A stretch of DNA of 64,000 nucleotides, from the NCBI RefSeq assembly GCF_022138605.1, contig NZ_JACBFS010000007.1, forward strand, positions 220,289-284,288. Reading direction: 5' to 3'. A program made the translations under genes and the position numbers. The notes under the pieces are model-generated. The model was not told where the DNA came from, did not search any database, and saw only the letters and a list, made by a program, of their open reading frames with translations. The number at the start of each line of letters is the position of its first letter. Position 1 is the first letter of the stretch. Of the stretch, positions 8,767 through 17,254 are shown one piece after another. This DNA is from Xanthobacter sp. NM-25 (GTDB lineage Bacteria > Pseudomonadota > Alphaproteobacteria > Rhizobiales > Xanthobacteraceae).

Positions 8767-10170
8767 TCACACCGCCTCGCTCGTGTTCTGGCCGCTGATG
8801 CGGGCCTGATGCACCACCGCCACCGCGCAGGAGGCGAGCCGCGCCTTCTCGCCATCGGCGCGGGAGGTGAGGATGATCGGCACCTTGGCGCCCATCACCA
8901 GGCCTGCGGCCTCGGCGTGGGAGATGAAGGTGAGCTGCTTGGCCAGCATGTTGCCGGCATCGAGATCCGGCACCACCAGCACCTCGGCCTTGCCCGCCAC
9001 CGGCGAGCGGATGCCCTTGATGCGGGCGGCGGCGATGTCCACCGCATTGTCCATGGCCAGCGGCCCATCCACCAGCCCGCCGGTGATCTGGCCGCGCTCG
9101 GCCATCTTGGACAACAGCGCCGCATCCACCGAGGAAGCGATCTGCGGGTTCACCGTCTCCACCGCCGAGAGCACCCCCACCTTGGGCTGCGCGATGCCCA
9201 GCGAGATGGCGAGGTCGATGGCGTTCTGGCAGATGTCCACCTTGGTGAGCAGATCGGGGGCGATGTTGATGGCGGCATCCGTCACCAGCAGCAGATGCGA
9301 CAGCCCCGGCACATCCATGATGAAGATGTGGGTGAAGCGCCGACCGATCCTGAGGCCGCGCTCCTTGCGCAGCGCCGCCTTCAAAAGCTCGTCGGTGTGC
9401 AGATGGCCCTTCATGAGCGCCTGCGCGCGGCCGTCGGCCACCACATCCACCGCCGCATTGGCCGCGGCGGCATTCTCCGGCTGGTCGATGATCTCGATGC
9501 CGTCGAGGCTCTGGCCGAGGCCCCTGGCCGCCGCCTCGATCTTGCGGGCCGAGCCCACCAGGATGGGGGTGATCAGCTTTTCCTTGGCCGCCAGCAGGGC
9601 GCCACCGAGGGAAGCCGGCTCCTCCGGCGCCACCACTGCCACCGACAAAGGCGGCAGCTTCTCCGCCCGCTCCAGCAGGGCGTCGAAATGGCGATGGCGC
9701 TGCACGATGAGGCCGGGCAGCTCCTGCTCCTCATAGGTGAACTTGACCTTCGGCGCCTCCACCTCCGCCTCGCCTTCCAGCAGGATGGTGTCGTCGGACA
9801 GGCGCCGCACCTCGGTCGCGAGGCGCACCACGCCATCCACCCGCTTCTCCAGCACCGTGACCTTCACCTGCAGTTCGTCGCCGGCCGACGCCCGGCCGTG
9901 GAACTGAAACAACTGCGTGCGATAGAGGGTACCCGGGCCGGGCAGCAGATTGCCCAGCACCGCCGAGATCAGCGAGCCCACCCACATGGAGGGCGCCACC
10001 ACCACGTCTTCCTTGCCATCGTGGTCGATGTCCTGGTTGGGCAGGTGCATCGGGTTGTGGTTGCCGGAAACGTTGGCGAAGACGATCAGGTCGTCGGTGG
10101 TGCAGGTGCGGCGCAGCTCGGCGCTGTCGCCCGGCTTGAGCTCGTCGAAGGTCTTGTTTTCGCGCATCAT
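8767..10170 (-). CDS. MaoC-like hydratase / phosphate acetyl- or butyryltransferase fusion
   Basis: The predicted protein has 467 residues in two parts. The first 150 form a MaoC/hot-dog (R)-specific enoyl-CoA hydratase-like domain, with a dehydratase-type signature NVSGNHNPMHL. Residues from about 170 form a PTA/PTB phosphotransacylase, with ALMKGHLHTDELLKA and VVPDLDAGNMLAKQL. The family is annotated in many Alphaproteobacteria as bifunctional enoyl-CoA hydratase/phosphate acetyltransferase. It would convert acyl-CoA plus phosphate to acyl-phosphate plus CoA, feeding the acetate kinase encoded next. Its stop overlaps the alternative GTG start of ackA. AAGG precedes the ATG. Whether the hydratase half is active is unknown. 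Confidence 0.92.
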   Translation of the reverse strand: MMRENKTFDELKPGDSAELRRTCTTDDLIVFANVSGNHNPMHLPNQDIDHDGKEDVVVAPSMWVGSLISAVLGNLLPGPGTLYRTQLFQFHGRASAGDELQVKVTVLEKRVDGVVRLATEVRRLSDDTILLEGEAEVEAPKVKFTYEEQELPGLIVQRHRHFDALLERAEKLPPLSVAVVAPEEPASLGGALLAAKEKLITPILVGSARKIEAAARGLGQSLDGIEIIDQPENAAAANAAVDVVADGRAQALMKGHLHTDELLKAALRKERGLRIGRRFTHIFIMDVPGLSHLLLVTDAAINIAPDLLTKVDICQNAIDLAISLGIAQPKVGVLSAVETVNPQIASSVDAALLSKMAERGQITGGLVDGPLAMDNAVDIAAARIKGIRSPVAGKAEVLVVPDLDAGNMLAKQLTFISHAEAAGLVMGAKVPIILTSRADGEKARLASCAVAVVHQARISGQNTSEAV

Positions 10171-10242
10171 GCGGGCACCTTACCTTGGGTGGGGTCAGGA
10201 CGGAACGGCAGGCGGGAGCACCGGCTCCCGCCGCAACGCGGG

Positions 10243-11007
10243 CTAGCCGACGATGCTGTAGCCGCCGTCAATGAGATGGACGCCGCCGGTGACATTGGCG
10301 GCCTCGCGGCTGGCGAGGAAGGCGGCATAGGCGCCCACGTCCTCGATGGTGGCCAGCAGGTGGGTGGGGGCGCGGGCCGCCGCCTCCTCCAGCAGCTCGT
10401 CGAACTCGGCGATGCCGGAGGCGGCGCGGGTCTTCAGCGGCCCGGGCGACAAAGCGTGCACGGAGATGCCCTTTTCGCCCAGCTCCGCGGCCACATAGCG
10501 CACGGTGGCTTCCAGCGCCGCCTTCACCGGGCCCATCACATTGTAATGCTCGACCACCTTCTCGGAGCCGTAGAAAGAGACGGTCATGCAGGTGCCGCCC
10601 TGAGGCATCAGCGGCTCGGCCCGGCGCACCATGCGCAGGAAGGAATGCACCGACACATCCATGGCCTTGGCAAAGCCGGCCTTGGAGCAATCCACCACCC
10701 GCCCGTGCAGGTCCTCGCGCGGGCAGAAGGCGATGGAATGCAGCACCGTGTCGAGCCGGCCCCATCTTTCCGTGATGGCGGCGAACACGGCGTCCATCTC
10801 CGCGTCCTCGGTGACGTCGAGGGGCAGGATCAGCTCGGCGCCGAGCGCCTCCGCCAGCGGCCGCACATGGCTTTCCGCCTTGGCGTTGAGATAGGTGATG
10901 GCGAGATCGGCGCCCTGCGCCCGCAGCGCCTTGGCGCAGCCCCAGGCAATGGATTGATCATTCGCCACGCCAACCACCAGCGCCTTCTGACCGGCCAGTG
11001 AAAACAT
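10243..11007 (-). CDS. fabI: Enoyl-[acyl-carrier-protein] reductase (NADH), FabI type
   Basis: The predicted protein has 254 residues. It has the FabI-type nucleotide site (VVGVANDQSIAWGCAKAL) and the FabI catalytic pair as Tyr-x6-Lys in EHYNVMGPVKAALEA, rather than the YxxxK of ordinary SDRs. It would reduce enoyl-ACP in fatty acid synthesis. The ATG giving MFSLAGQKALV follows AGAGGA by a normal distance; an open frame running far upstream lacks any support. It heads the minus-strand cluster with the MaoC-Pta fusion and ackA, 72 bases before the fusion gene. Because a main fabI probably exists elsewhere, this may be a second copy tied to acyl-CoA or polyhydroxybutyrate turnover. Confidence 0.92.
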   Translation of the reverse strand: MFSLAGQKALVVGVANDQSIAWGCAKALRAQGADLAITYLNAKAESHVRPLAEALGAELILPLDVTEDAEMDAVFAAITERWGRLDTVLHSIAFCPREDLHGRVVDCSKAGFAKAMDVSVHSFLRMVRRAEPLMPQGGTCMTVSFYGSEKVVEHYNVMGPVKAALEATVRYVAAELGEKGISVHALSPGPLKTRAASGIAEFDELLEEAAARAPTHLLATIEDVGAYAAFLASREAANVTGGVHLIDGGYSIVG

Positions 11008-11624
11008 GAGGGGTCCTCTCGTTCGCCGCACCTGGAGATGCCCGCCGCGACGGATAGGTCGTGAGGCTTGCGCCAGAATGGGCTCGTCACCCTGCCCCGG
11101 CGGCGTGCACCGCTGCGGCAGCCGGATCATGCTGCCGCACCGCACGCCTAACGGGAATCCACTGCAAATGGATGACGTCCCGCCCGCCGATGCAAGGGGG
11201 AAGTGTGCACCGCACACACCGGCCCCGGGTGCGGCACTTCGCCGTTGCCCCCGGCGCCATGGCGACCGCTGCGCCCTCCCACCGGGCCGCACCGCCGGCC
11301 GCCAAGGCCCGCCGGAAGGCGCCCCGCGCGCCGCCCGACGCCGCCCGCGCGACCCGATGACGGCCGCGGCCGGCCCGTCGCCGGCGGCGGTGCGCGTATG
11401 GACAGCCTCGGAGTGCGTCCCTAGACTTGACGCTAGGTCGTGGGGCCCGGTAGCGGGGTCATGATGGCCCGGCGCAGGGTGCCCGCCTGGGGTGCCGCGC
11501 TCCCGCAGCCCTTGTCCATCCGCCCTTGTGCATGGACGGGATGCGCCTTCTCGCGGTTCGCCCGGCGCGCGGACCACCCCCTTCACCGCCCGCCCGGCCG
11601 GGGCGGCGCAACCGGTCGCGAGCC
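11008..11624. other. Divergent intergenic region (fabI / V-ATPase)
   Basis: About 617 bases separate the divergent fabI and V/A-ATPase operons. I see no gene with family support or a credible ribosome binding site here. It holds a strong inverted repeat (11114-11139) and a TTGACG (11427-11432) that might be a -35 box for the ATPase operon, though no good -10 follows. Both operon promoters must lie here. Confidence 0.5.
11114..11139. repeat. Inverted repeat TGCGGCAGC / GCTGCCGCA
   Basis: Two perfect 9-base arms (11114-11122 and 11131-11139) flank an 8-base spacer, about 107 bases upstream of fabI. There is no T-run on either side, so a terminator is unlikely. The layout suits a protein-binding site or an RNA hairpin in the fabI leader. 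Confidence 0.45.
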
Positions 11625-12968
11625 ATGAACGCCATCGCCATCCATTACGACCGGATTCTCTCCATCGTCGGCGAAGTGGTGCGGGTGGCGCTGCCGCCGC
11701 AGACCGCCGACGACCCGGAGGGCCCGCGCTATGGCGACCTCGCCATGGTGCGCGAGGGCAACGACACGCCCCGCCTCGCCCAGGTGGTGAAGCTGGAGGC
11801 GGGGGAAGCCTCACTGCAGGTGTTCGGCGGCACCCAGGGCCTGTCCACCCGCACCACCGCCCGCTTCCTCGGCCATCCGCCGCGGGTGATCTTCTCCGAC
11901 AACATCCTCGGCCGCGTCTTCACCGGCGACGGCACGGTGGCGGATGGCGGCCCACCGCTCACCGACGAGCCACAGGTGGAGATCGGCGGCCCCTCCGCCA
12001 ATCCGGCCCGGCGGGCGCTGGCCTCGCGCATGATCCGCACGAACGTGCCGATGATCGACGTGTTCAACTGCCTGGTGGAAAGCCAGAAGATCCCCATTTT
12101 CTCCACCGCCGGCGAGCCCCACGACGCGCTGTTGGCGCGTATCGGCGTGCAGGCGGAAGCCGATGTGGTGGTGTTCGGCGGGCTCGGCCTCACCTTCGAT
12201 GACTATTGGCGCTTCCGCTCCGCCTTCGAGGATGCCGGCGTGTTCGCCCGCACCGTGATGTTCGTGAACCAGGCCGCCGACCCGCCCCTGGAGCGGCTTT
12301 TGGTGCCCGACATGGCGCTGGCGGTGGCCGAGCGCTTCGCGGTGGAGGAGAAGAAGCGCGTCCTGGTGCTGCTCACCGACATGACCGCCTTCGCCGACGC
12401 GCTGAAGGAGGTGGGGGTGGCCATGGAGCGGGTGCCCTCCAACCGTGGCTATCTGGGCGATCTCTATTCCCAGCTCGCCCGCCGCTATGAGAAGGCAGCG
12501 GTGTTCCACGGCGCCGGCTCGGTCACCATCCTCACCGTCACCACCATGCCCGGCGGCGACGTGACCCATCCGGTACCCGACAACACCGGCTACATCACCG
12601 AGGGCCAGTTCTATCTGCGCGACGGCATGATCGACCCGTTCGGCTCCCTCTCCCGGCTCAAGCAGCACGTGATCGGGAAGGAGACGCGGGAGGATCATTC
12701 CGCCGTCATGAACACCATGATCCGCCTCTATGCCGGCGCCCGGGATGCCGAGCGCAAGCAGGCCATGGCGTTCGACCTCTCCGAATACGACCAGCGGCTG
12801 CTGCGCTATGGCGCCCTGTTCAAGGCCCGCTTCATGGATGCGGCGGTGGCGCTGCCGCTGGAAGCCGCCCTCGATCTCGGCTGGCGCACCATGGCGGAGT
12901 GCTTCCCGCCCGAAGACCTGCTGGTGCGCCAGAGCCTGATCGAGAAATACTACCCAGCGGAGGCGTGA
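11625..12968 (+). CDS. ntpB: V/A-type ATPase subunit B
   Basis: The predicted protein has 447 residues and matches the non-catalytic nucleotide-binding subunit B of the V1/A1 head. It begins with a small beta-barrel part (ILSIVGEVVRVAL) and continues through conserved stretches such as RRALASRMIRTNVPMIDVFN, IPIFSTAGEPHDALLARI and GSVTILTVTTMPGGDVTHPVPD. As expected for B, there is no intact Walker A. The ATG giving MNAIAIHYDRI fits the family start; a frame is open further upstream but carries no recognisable sequence. It is the first gene of a seven-gene operon, B-D-I-K-E-C-like-A, whereas many bacterial relatives end with B-D-I-K, so the order is circularly shifted. Confidence 0.95.
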   Translation: MNAIAIHYDRILSIVGEVVRVALPPQTADDPEGPRYGDLAMVREGNDTPRLAQVVKLEAGEASLQVFGGTQGLSTRTTARFLGHPPRVIFSDNILGRVFTGDGTVADGGPPLTDEPQVEIGGPSANPARRALASRMIRTNVPMIDVFNCLVESQKIPIFSTAGEPHDALLARIGVQAEADVVVFGGLGLTFDDYWRFRSAFEDAGVFARTVMFVNQAADPPLERLLVPDMALAVAERFAVEEKKRVLVLLTDMTAFADALKEVGVAMERVPSNRGYLGDLYSQLARRYEKAAVFHGAGSVTILTVTTMPGGDVTHPVPDNTGYITEGQFYLRDGMIDPFGSLSRLKQHVIGKETREDHSAVMNTMIRLYAGARDAERKQAMAFDLSEYDQRLLRYGALFKARFMDAAVALPLEAALDLGWRTMAECFPPEDLLVRQSLIEKYYPAEA

Positions 12969-12972
12969 GCCC

Positions 12973-13590
12973 ATGGCCGGCGTCACCTTGAGCAAATCCC
13001 AGCTCACCCGAGAGAAGGCGAACCTCGCCACCTATAAGCGCTACCTGCCGGCCCTCGACCTCAAGCGCCAGCAGCTGATGGCGGCGCGCAACCAGGCGCG
13101 GGCCGAGCTCGCCGCCGTCGAGGCCGCCCTCGCCACCGCCATCGCCGAGGCCGGCGCCGCCTTGCCCATGCTGGCCGATCGCCGCATCGACCTCGACGGC
13201 CTGGTGCGGTGCGGCGCGGTCACCTTCGCCACCCGCAACGTGGCGGGGGTGAAGCTGCCGGTGGTGGATCAGGTGGAGATCCGCGTCGCGCCCTACGGCG
13301 GCATGACGCGCCCCCATTGGGTGGATGCGGTGGTGACCCGGCTTGAGGCCGCCCTCCGCCTCAAACTGGAAACCGAGGTGGCGGTTGAGCGGGTGGCCCT
13401 GCTCGACCGGGCGGTGACGCGCATCACCCAGCGCACCAATCTGTTCGAGAAGATCCTCATTCCCCAGACCGAGCGCAATATCCGCCGCATCCTGGTGTTC
13501 ATCGGCGACAGCGAGCGGGCGGCGGTGGTGGCCGCCAAGATCGCAAAGGGCAAAGGGGCGCGTCACGCCATGATCGAGACACGCACATGA
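12973..13590 (+). CDS. ntpD: V/A-type ATPase subunit D (central stalk)
   Basis: The predicted protein has 205 residues and is long, helical and charged, typical of the central rotor shaft. The N-terminus (LSKSQLTREKANLATYKRYLPALDLKRQQL) and the C-terminal stretch (RTNLFEKILIPQTERNIRRI) are characteristic of subunit D. It lies 4 bases after subunit B and overlaps subunit I by the ATGA at its end. No subunit F gene follows, although D normally pairs with F in the rotor. Confidence 0.93.
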   Translation: MAGVTLSKSQLTREKANLATYKRYLPALDLKRQQLMAARNQARAELAAVEAALATAIAEAGAALPMLADRRIDLDGLVRCGAVTFATRNVAGVKLPVVDQVEIRVAPYGGMTRPHWVDAVVTRLEAALRLKLETEVAVERVALLDRAVTRITQRTNLFEKILIPQTERNIRRILVFIGDSERAAVVAAKIAKGKGARHAMIETRT

Positions 13591-15380
13591 GCATCGTGCC
13601 CATGCGCCGCCTTACCTTGTGCGGCCCCCTCGCCGACAAGGCGGATACCCTCAAGGCGCTGCAGAAGCTCGGGGTGATGCACCTCATCCCGCTCACCGAG
13701 GCGGCGCCTCTGGCACCGCGCGACGCCACCCGCATCAACCGCACCCAGGCCGCCTATCGCCACCTCACGGAGGCGCCAGACAAGCGCCTGCCCTACCGGC
13801 CCAAGACCCCGTTCGATCTCGACGTGGTGGTGGCGGAAGTGCTGGAGAACCGGTCCCTGCTGCGCACCCTGCGCGACCGGCGCGACGTCCTGCAGGCCCG
13901 CATCGAGGCCCTCGCCCCCTGGGGCGACATCCATTTCCCGCCGCTGGAGGCCCTGGCCGGCCAGCGGCTGTGGTTCTACGCCCTGCCCATCGGCCAGCGC
14001 GCCGCCCTCGACCTTGTGCGCCTGCCCTGGCACGTGGTGCGCAAGGGCACCACCAATCTCTATGTGGCCGTGATCGCGCCCGAGGAGCCGCCGGATGATC
14101 TGTTGCCGGTGCCGCGGGTGCATGTGGGCGCGGTGCCGCGCAGCGTGCTCAAGGTGGAGCTGGACGACAATGCCATCGCCATCGAGAAAGCGGAGAACAC
14201 CCGCGCCGAGCTGAGCCGCTGGCGCCTGGCGCTGGGCACCCACCTCGCCGCCGCCGCCGACCAGGAGGACCTGCGCGACGCCGCCGAGCACACGTTCGAT
14301 GCCGATGCGGTGTTCGCAATCCAGGGCTGGGTGCCGGCCCGCGCGGTGCCGGAGGTGGCGGCCCTGGCCGCCGACGGGCGCCTCGCCCTGGTGGACGAGG
14401 TGCCGGGACCGAGCGACGCGCCGCCCACCCTGCTGGACATTCCCAAGGGCCTGGAGAGCGGCGGCGACCTCACCAGCTTCTACACCAGCCCCGGCTATCG
14501 CAGCTGGGACCCGAGCCTCGTCGTGTTCTCCTCCTTCGCCTTGTTCTTCGCCATGATCGTGGCCGACGCCGGCTATGCGCTGCTGCTGGCGCTCGGCACC
14601 CTGGCGTTCTGGCGGCGGCTCGGGGCGCGCCCGGCCGGCCGGCGCGCCCGGGTGCTGCTCATCACCCTTGCCGGAGCCGCCCTTCTCTATGGGGTGCTGG
14701 CGGGCTCCTATTTCGGCCTGAAGCCCCCCGCCGGCTCCCTGCCCGCGGCCCTCGCCATCATCCATATCAACGACTTCGACCAGATGATGCAGCTCTCCCT
14801 CATCATCGGCGTGGTGCATCTCACGGTGGCGCTGGGGGCGGTGGCGTGGCTCAACCGGGACCGCGGCGCCGGCCTCTCCGCTTTGGGCTGGATCGTCACC
14901 CTGTGGTCGGGCCTGGCCGCCTTCCTCGCCCAGGGCAGCGGCGGGGAAAGCCTGGCCTACGGCGCCATCGCGCTCGGCCTCGCCCTGGTGTTCGTCGGCG
15001 CCGCCGCCGCGACCCCGGTGGAGGCGCCCCTCGGCTGGCTGAAGCGGCTCGCCGCCGGGGTGCTCGCCCTCACCTCGGTGACCAAGCTGTTCGGCGACGT
15101 GCTGAGCTATCTGCGCCTGTTCGCCCTGGGCCTTGCCAGCGCCTCGCTGGCCGCCACCTTCAACGCGCTGGCGGTGGAGATGCGCGGCACCCATCCCGGC
15201 CTCGGCGTGGTGCTGATGATCGCCATCCTGGCGTTCGGCCATGTCACCAACATCGCCCTCGGCCTCATGAGCGGCGTGGTGCACGGGCTGCGCCTGAACT
15301 TCATCGAATTCTTCGGCTGGGGCCTGACCGAGGAGGGTTATCCCTTCCGCGCCTTCGCCCGCCGGGAGCTTCCCCAATGA
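13587..15380 (+). CDS. ntpI: V/A-type ATPase subunit I (membrane stator, 116-kDa family)
   Basis: The predicted protein has 597 residues. The N-terminal half (about 1-300) is cytosolic. The C-terminal half has about seven or eight membrane helices starting near FSSFALFFAMIVADAGYALL. The essential half-channel Arg is present as R510 in LSYLRLFALGLASASLA, matching the conserved Arg of subunit a/I. This subunit carries ions to and from the K ring. It is at the short end for the family, as in other compact bacterial V-ATPases. The start is the coupled ATGA overlap with subunit D. Confidence 0.93.
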   Translation: MSIVPMRRLTLCGPLADKADTLKALQKLGVMHLIPLTEAAPLAPRDATRINRTQAAYRHLTEAPDKRLPYRPKTPFDLDVVVAEVLENRSLLRTLRDRRDVLQARIEALAPWGDIHFPPLEALAGQRLWFYALPIGQRAALDLVRLPWHVVRKGTTNLYVAVIAPEEPPDDLLPVPRVHVGAVPRSVLKVELDDNAIAIEKAENTRAELSRWRLALGTHLAAAADQEDLRDAAEHTFDADAVFAIQGWVPARAVPEVAALAADGRLALVDEVPGPSDAPPTLLDIPKGLESGGDLTSFYTSPGYRSWDPSLVVFSSFALFFAMIVADAGYALLLALGTLAFWRRLGARPAGRRARVLLITLAGAALLYGVLAGSYFGLKPPAGSLPAALAIIHINDFDQMMQLSLIIGVVHLTVALGAVAWLNRDRGAGLSALGWIVTLWSGLAAFLAQGSGGESLAYGAIALGLALVFVGAAAATPVEAPLGWLKRLAAGVLALTSVTKLFGDVLSYLRLFALGLASASLAATFNALAVEMRGTHPGLGVVLMIAILAFGHVTNIALGLMSGVVHGLRLNFIEFFGWGLTEEGYPFRAFARRELPQ

Positions 15381-15411
15381 CCAGCGCCCCACCGTTGAGA
15401 GAGGCACGCGC

Positions 15412-15852
15412 ATGAATGATCTCGTCATCGCCCTCGGCTGGCTCGGCATCTTCGCCCCCATGGGGCTCGGGGCGCTGGGCGCGGCCATCGGCGTGTCCAT
15501 CGCCGGCCAGGCGGCCATCGGCGCCATGGTGGAGACCGACAGCGGCTATGGCCGCTATATCGGCATCTCGGTCATCCCCTCCTCGAACGTCATCTACGGC
15601 ATCGTGGTGATGTTCTCTCTGCAGCAGCCGGTCACCGCGCACAGCGCCGGCGCCCTGTTCGGCATCGGCTTCATCGCCGCGCTGGTGCTGCTCTACACGG
15701 CGGTGTGGCAGGGCCGCGCCTGCGCCAGCGCCATCGCCGCCTCCAAGACCAAGCCGGAGATTTTCGGCCTGGCGCTGGCACCGGCCGCCATCGTCGAGGG
15801 CTTCGCCGTGTTCGCCTTCGTGTTTGCCCTGGTGCTGGCGCGCACCATCTGA
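15412..15852 (+). CDS. ntpK: V/A-type ATPase subunit K (proteolipid ring)
   Basis: The predicted protein has 146 residues in two helical hairpins, i.e. four membrane helices, as in Enterococcus NtpK. The ion-carrying carboxylate is E129 (PAAIVEGFAVFAF). Q100 (VWQGRACAS) and Y62 also fit ligand positions. In the first hairpin the usual Thr-Gln pair is Ser58-Asn59 (VIPSSNVIYG). So the site resembles a sodium site with conservative substitutions, but proton use cannot be excluded. AGAGAGG lies before the ATG. It lies between I and E in the operon. Confidence 0.93.
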   Translation: MNDLVIALGWLGIFAPMGLGALGAAIGVSIAGQAAIGAMVETDSGYGRYIGISVIPSSNVIYGIVVMFSLQQPVTAHSAGALFGIGFIAALVLLYTAVWQGRACASAIAASKTKPEIFGLALAPAAIVEGFAVFAFVFALVLARTI

Positions 15853-15869
15853 ATCCGAAGGAGCGCGCC

Positions 15870-16565
15870 ATGGTCCACAAATCCGACGCCGCCTTGTCCA
15901 CCGCCTCGGGGGTGGAAACCCTCATCTCCCGCCTGCGTGACGAGGGGGTGGACGCCGGCCGCCAGGAGGCCGAGCGCCTGGTCGGCGAGGCCCGCGCCCA
16001 CGCCCGCGAGATCCTGGAGAAAGCCGAGGCCCAGGCCACCGCCGTGCGCGAGACCGCGCGGGCGGAAGCCGAGGCGCTGCGGCGCGCCGGCGAGGATGCT
16101 CTGCGCATCGCCGTGCGGGACGCCATGCTGGACCTGAAAGCCCAGCTCGCCCAACGCTTCGCGGCGGATGTGGCCAAGACCGTCTCCCAGGTGATGCGCG
16201 ACGAGGAACTGCTCAAGGCCATGATCCTGGCGGTGGCGGGCCGCGCCCGGGACGAGGCCGACCTCGACCGTGCCGAAACGCTGGTGGTGAGCCTGCCGCG
16301 CCAGGCGGTGGGCCTCGACGAGCTGCGGCGCAATCCCGAGGAGATGGTGGCCGGCTCCCTCACCCATTTCGCCGCCTGCTGCGCCGCCGAGATGCTGCGC
16401 GGCGGAGTGAGCTTCGATCGCCAGGAGGGGCCGGGCGGGGGCATCCGCATAAAGCTCGTCGATCGCGGCGTCAGCGTCGACCTCACCGACGCCGCCGTGG
16501 CCGAGGTGCTGCTGGCCCACCTCCAGCCCCGCTTCCGCGCCCTTCTGGAAGGGGTGGTGCGATGA
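15870..16565 (+). CDS. ntpE: V/A-type ATPase subunit E (peripheral stalk)
   Basis: The predicted protein has 231 residues. Its N-terminal half (about 15-100) is a continuous Glu/Ala/Arg-rich helix, as expected for the peripheral stalk, followed by a globular C-terminal domain that would contact the A3B3 head. Sequence identity to well-known E subunits is weak by eye, so position and architecture carry the call. AAGGAG lies 7 bases before the ATG. It overlaps the next gene by ATGA. No separate G/H partner gene is present in the operon. Confidence 0.85.
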   Translation: MVHKSDAALSTASGVETLISRLRDEGVDAGRQEAERLVGEARAHAREILEKAEAQATAVRETARAEAEALRRAGEDALRIAVRDAMLDLKAQLAQRFAADVAKTVSQVMRDEELLKAMILAVAGRARDEADLDRAETLVVSLPRQAVGLDELRRNPEEMVAGSLTHFAACCAAEMLRGGVSFDRQEGPGGGIRIKLVDRGVSVDLTDAAVAEVLLAHLQPRFRALLEGVVR

Positions 16566-17254
16566 TCGCCGGCCATGATCCCTATGTGATGGAGATGGCC
16601 AGCCTGCCGGCGCTGGGTCCGCTGCTCGGCACCACCACCCCGGCCATCAGCGCCACCCGGCTGGAGGAGCGGCTGCGCAACCTCGCCCCCGAGGACCGGG
16701 CCGATCTCGACGCGCTGGATGCCGCTTTGTCCTGGGACCGCATCGACCTCGGCGAGAGCGACGCCGCGTTCGTCGCCGCCGTCACCAAGGTGGTGGCGCG
16801 GGCCCGCAACGACACCCTGCGCGCCGCCCTCCGCGACCGGCTGGAAATCCGCACCCTGATCGCCGCCCTGCGCCGCCGCCACAGGGGTGGCGAGGCCCCC
16901 GCCCATGGCGAAGCCTGGGGCTATGGCCGCTTCACCGAGACCATCCGCACCCATTGGGCCGCCCCCGATTTCGGCGTCGGCCATTCCTTTGTCTGGGTGA
17001 ACAAGGCCCGCGAGCGGCTGGAGGCGGGCGACACCGCCGGGCTCGAGCGGGTGATCCTGCAAGCGGCGTGGGATGCCGCCGGCCGCTATGGGGACGGCCA
17101 TACCTTCGATTTCGAGGCGGTGGCGCTCTATGTGCTGCGCTGGCGCCTCGCCGACCGCTGGGCCCGCTATGACGTGGCCGCCGCCACCACCCGCTTCGCC
17201 GCGCTGCTCGACGCCGCGCGCGACGCCGGCCAGCCCTCCGGGATTGCCCCATGA
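16562..17254 (+). CDS. V-ATPase-associated protein, probable subunit C-like (DUF2764-like)
   Basis: The predicted protein has 230 residues, is soluble and helical, and starts MIAGHDPYVMEMASLPAL. Its place between E and A and its size match the DUF2764-type gene found in the same slot in V-ATPase operons of Bacteroidetes, spirochaetes and chlamydiae. There it is thought to take the place of subunit C, the socket that joins the central stalk to the K ring. I infer the same role here. Similarity to classical NtpC is not obvious by eye. Both ends overlap the neighbouring genes by ATGA, so it is translationally locked into the operon. Confidence 0.75.
   Translation: MIAGHDPYVMEMASLPALGPLLGTTTPAISATRLEERLRNLAPEDRADLDALDAALSWDRIDLGESDAAFVAAVTKVVARARNDTLRAALRDRLEIRTLIAALRRRHRGGEAPAHGEAWGYGRFTETIRTHWAAPDFGVGHSFVWVNKARERLEAGDTAGLERVILQAAWDAAGRYGDGHTFDFEAVALYVLRWRLADRWARYDVAAATTRFAALLDAARDAGQPSGIAP

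Noticed and set aside
8809..11001. Plus-strand frame of about 730 codons opposite the MaoC-Pta fusion and fabI
   Set aside because: It is antisense to well-supported genes and its translation is His/Gly/Arg-rich without any motif.
11008..11814. N-terminal extension of the fabI frame
   Set aside because: The open frame continues upstream, partly across the V-ATPase start, but the family start and a good AGAGGA site are at 11007.
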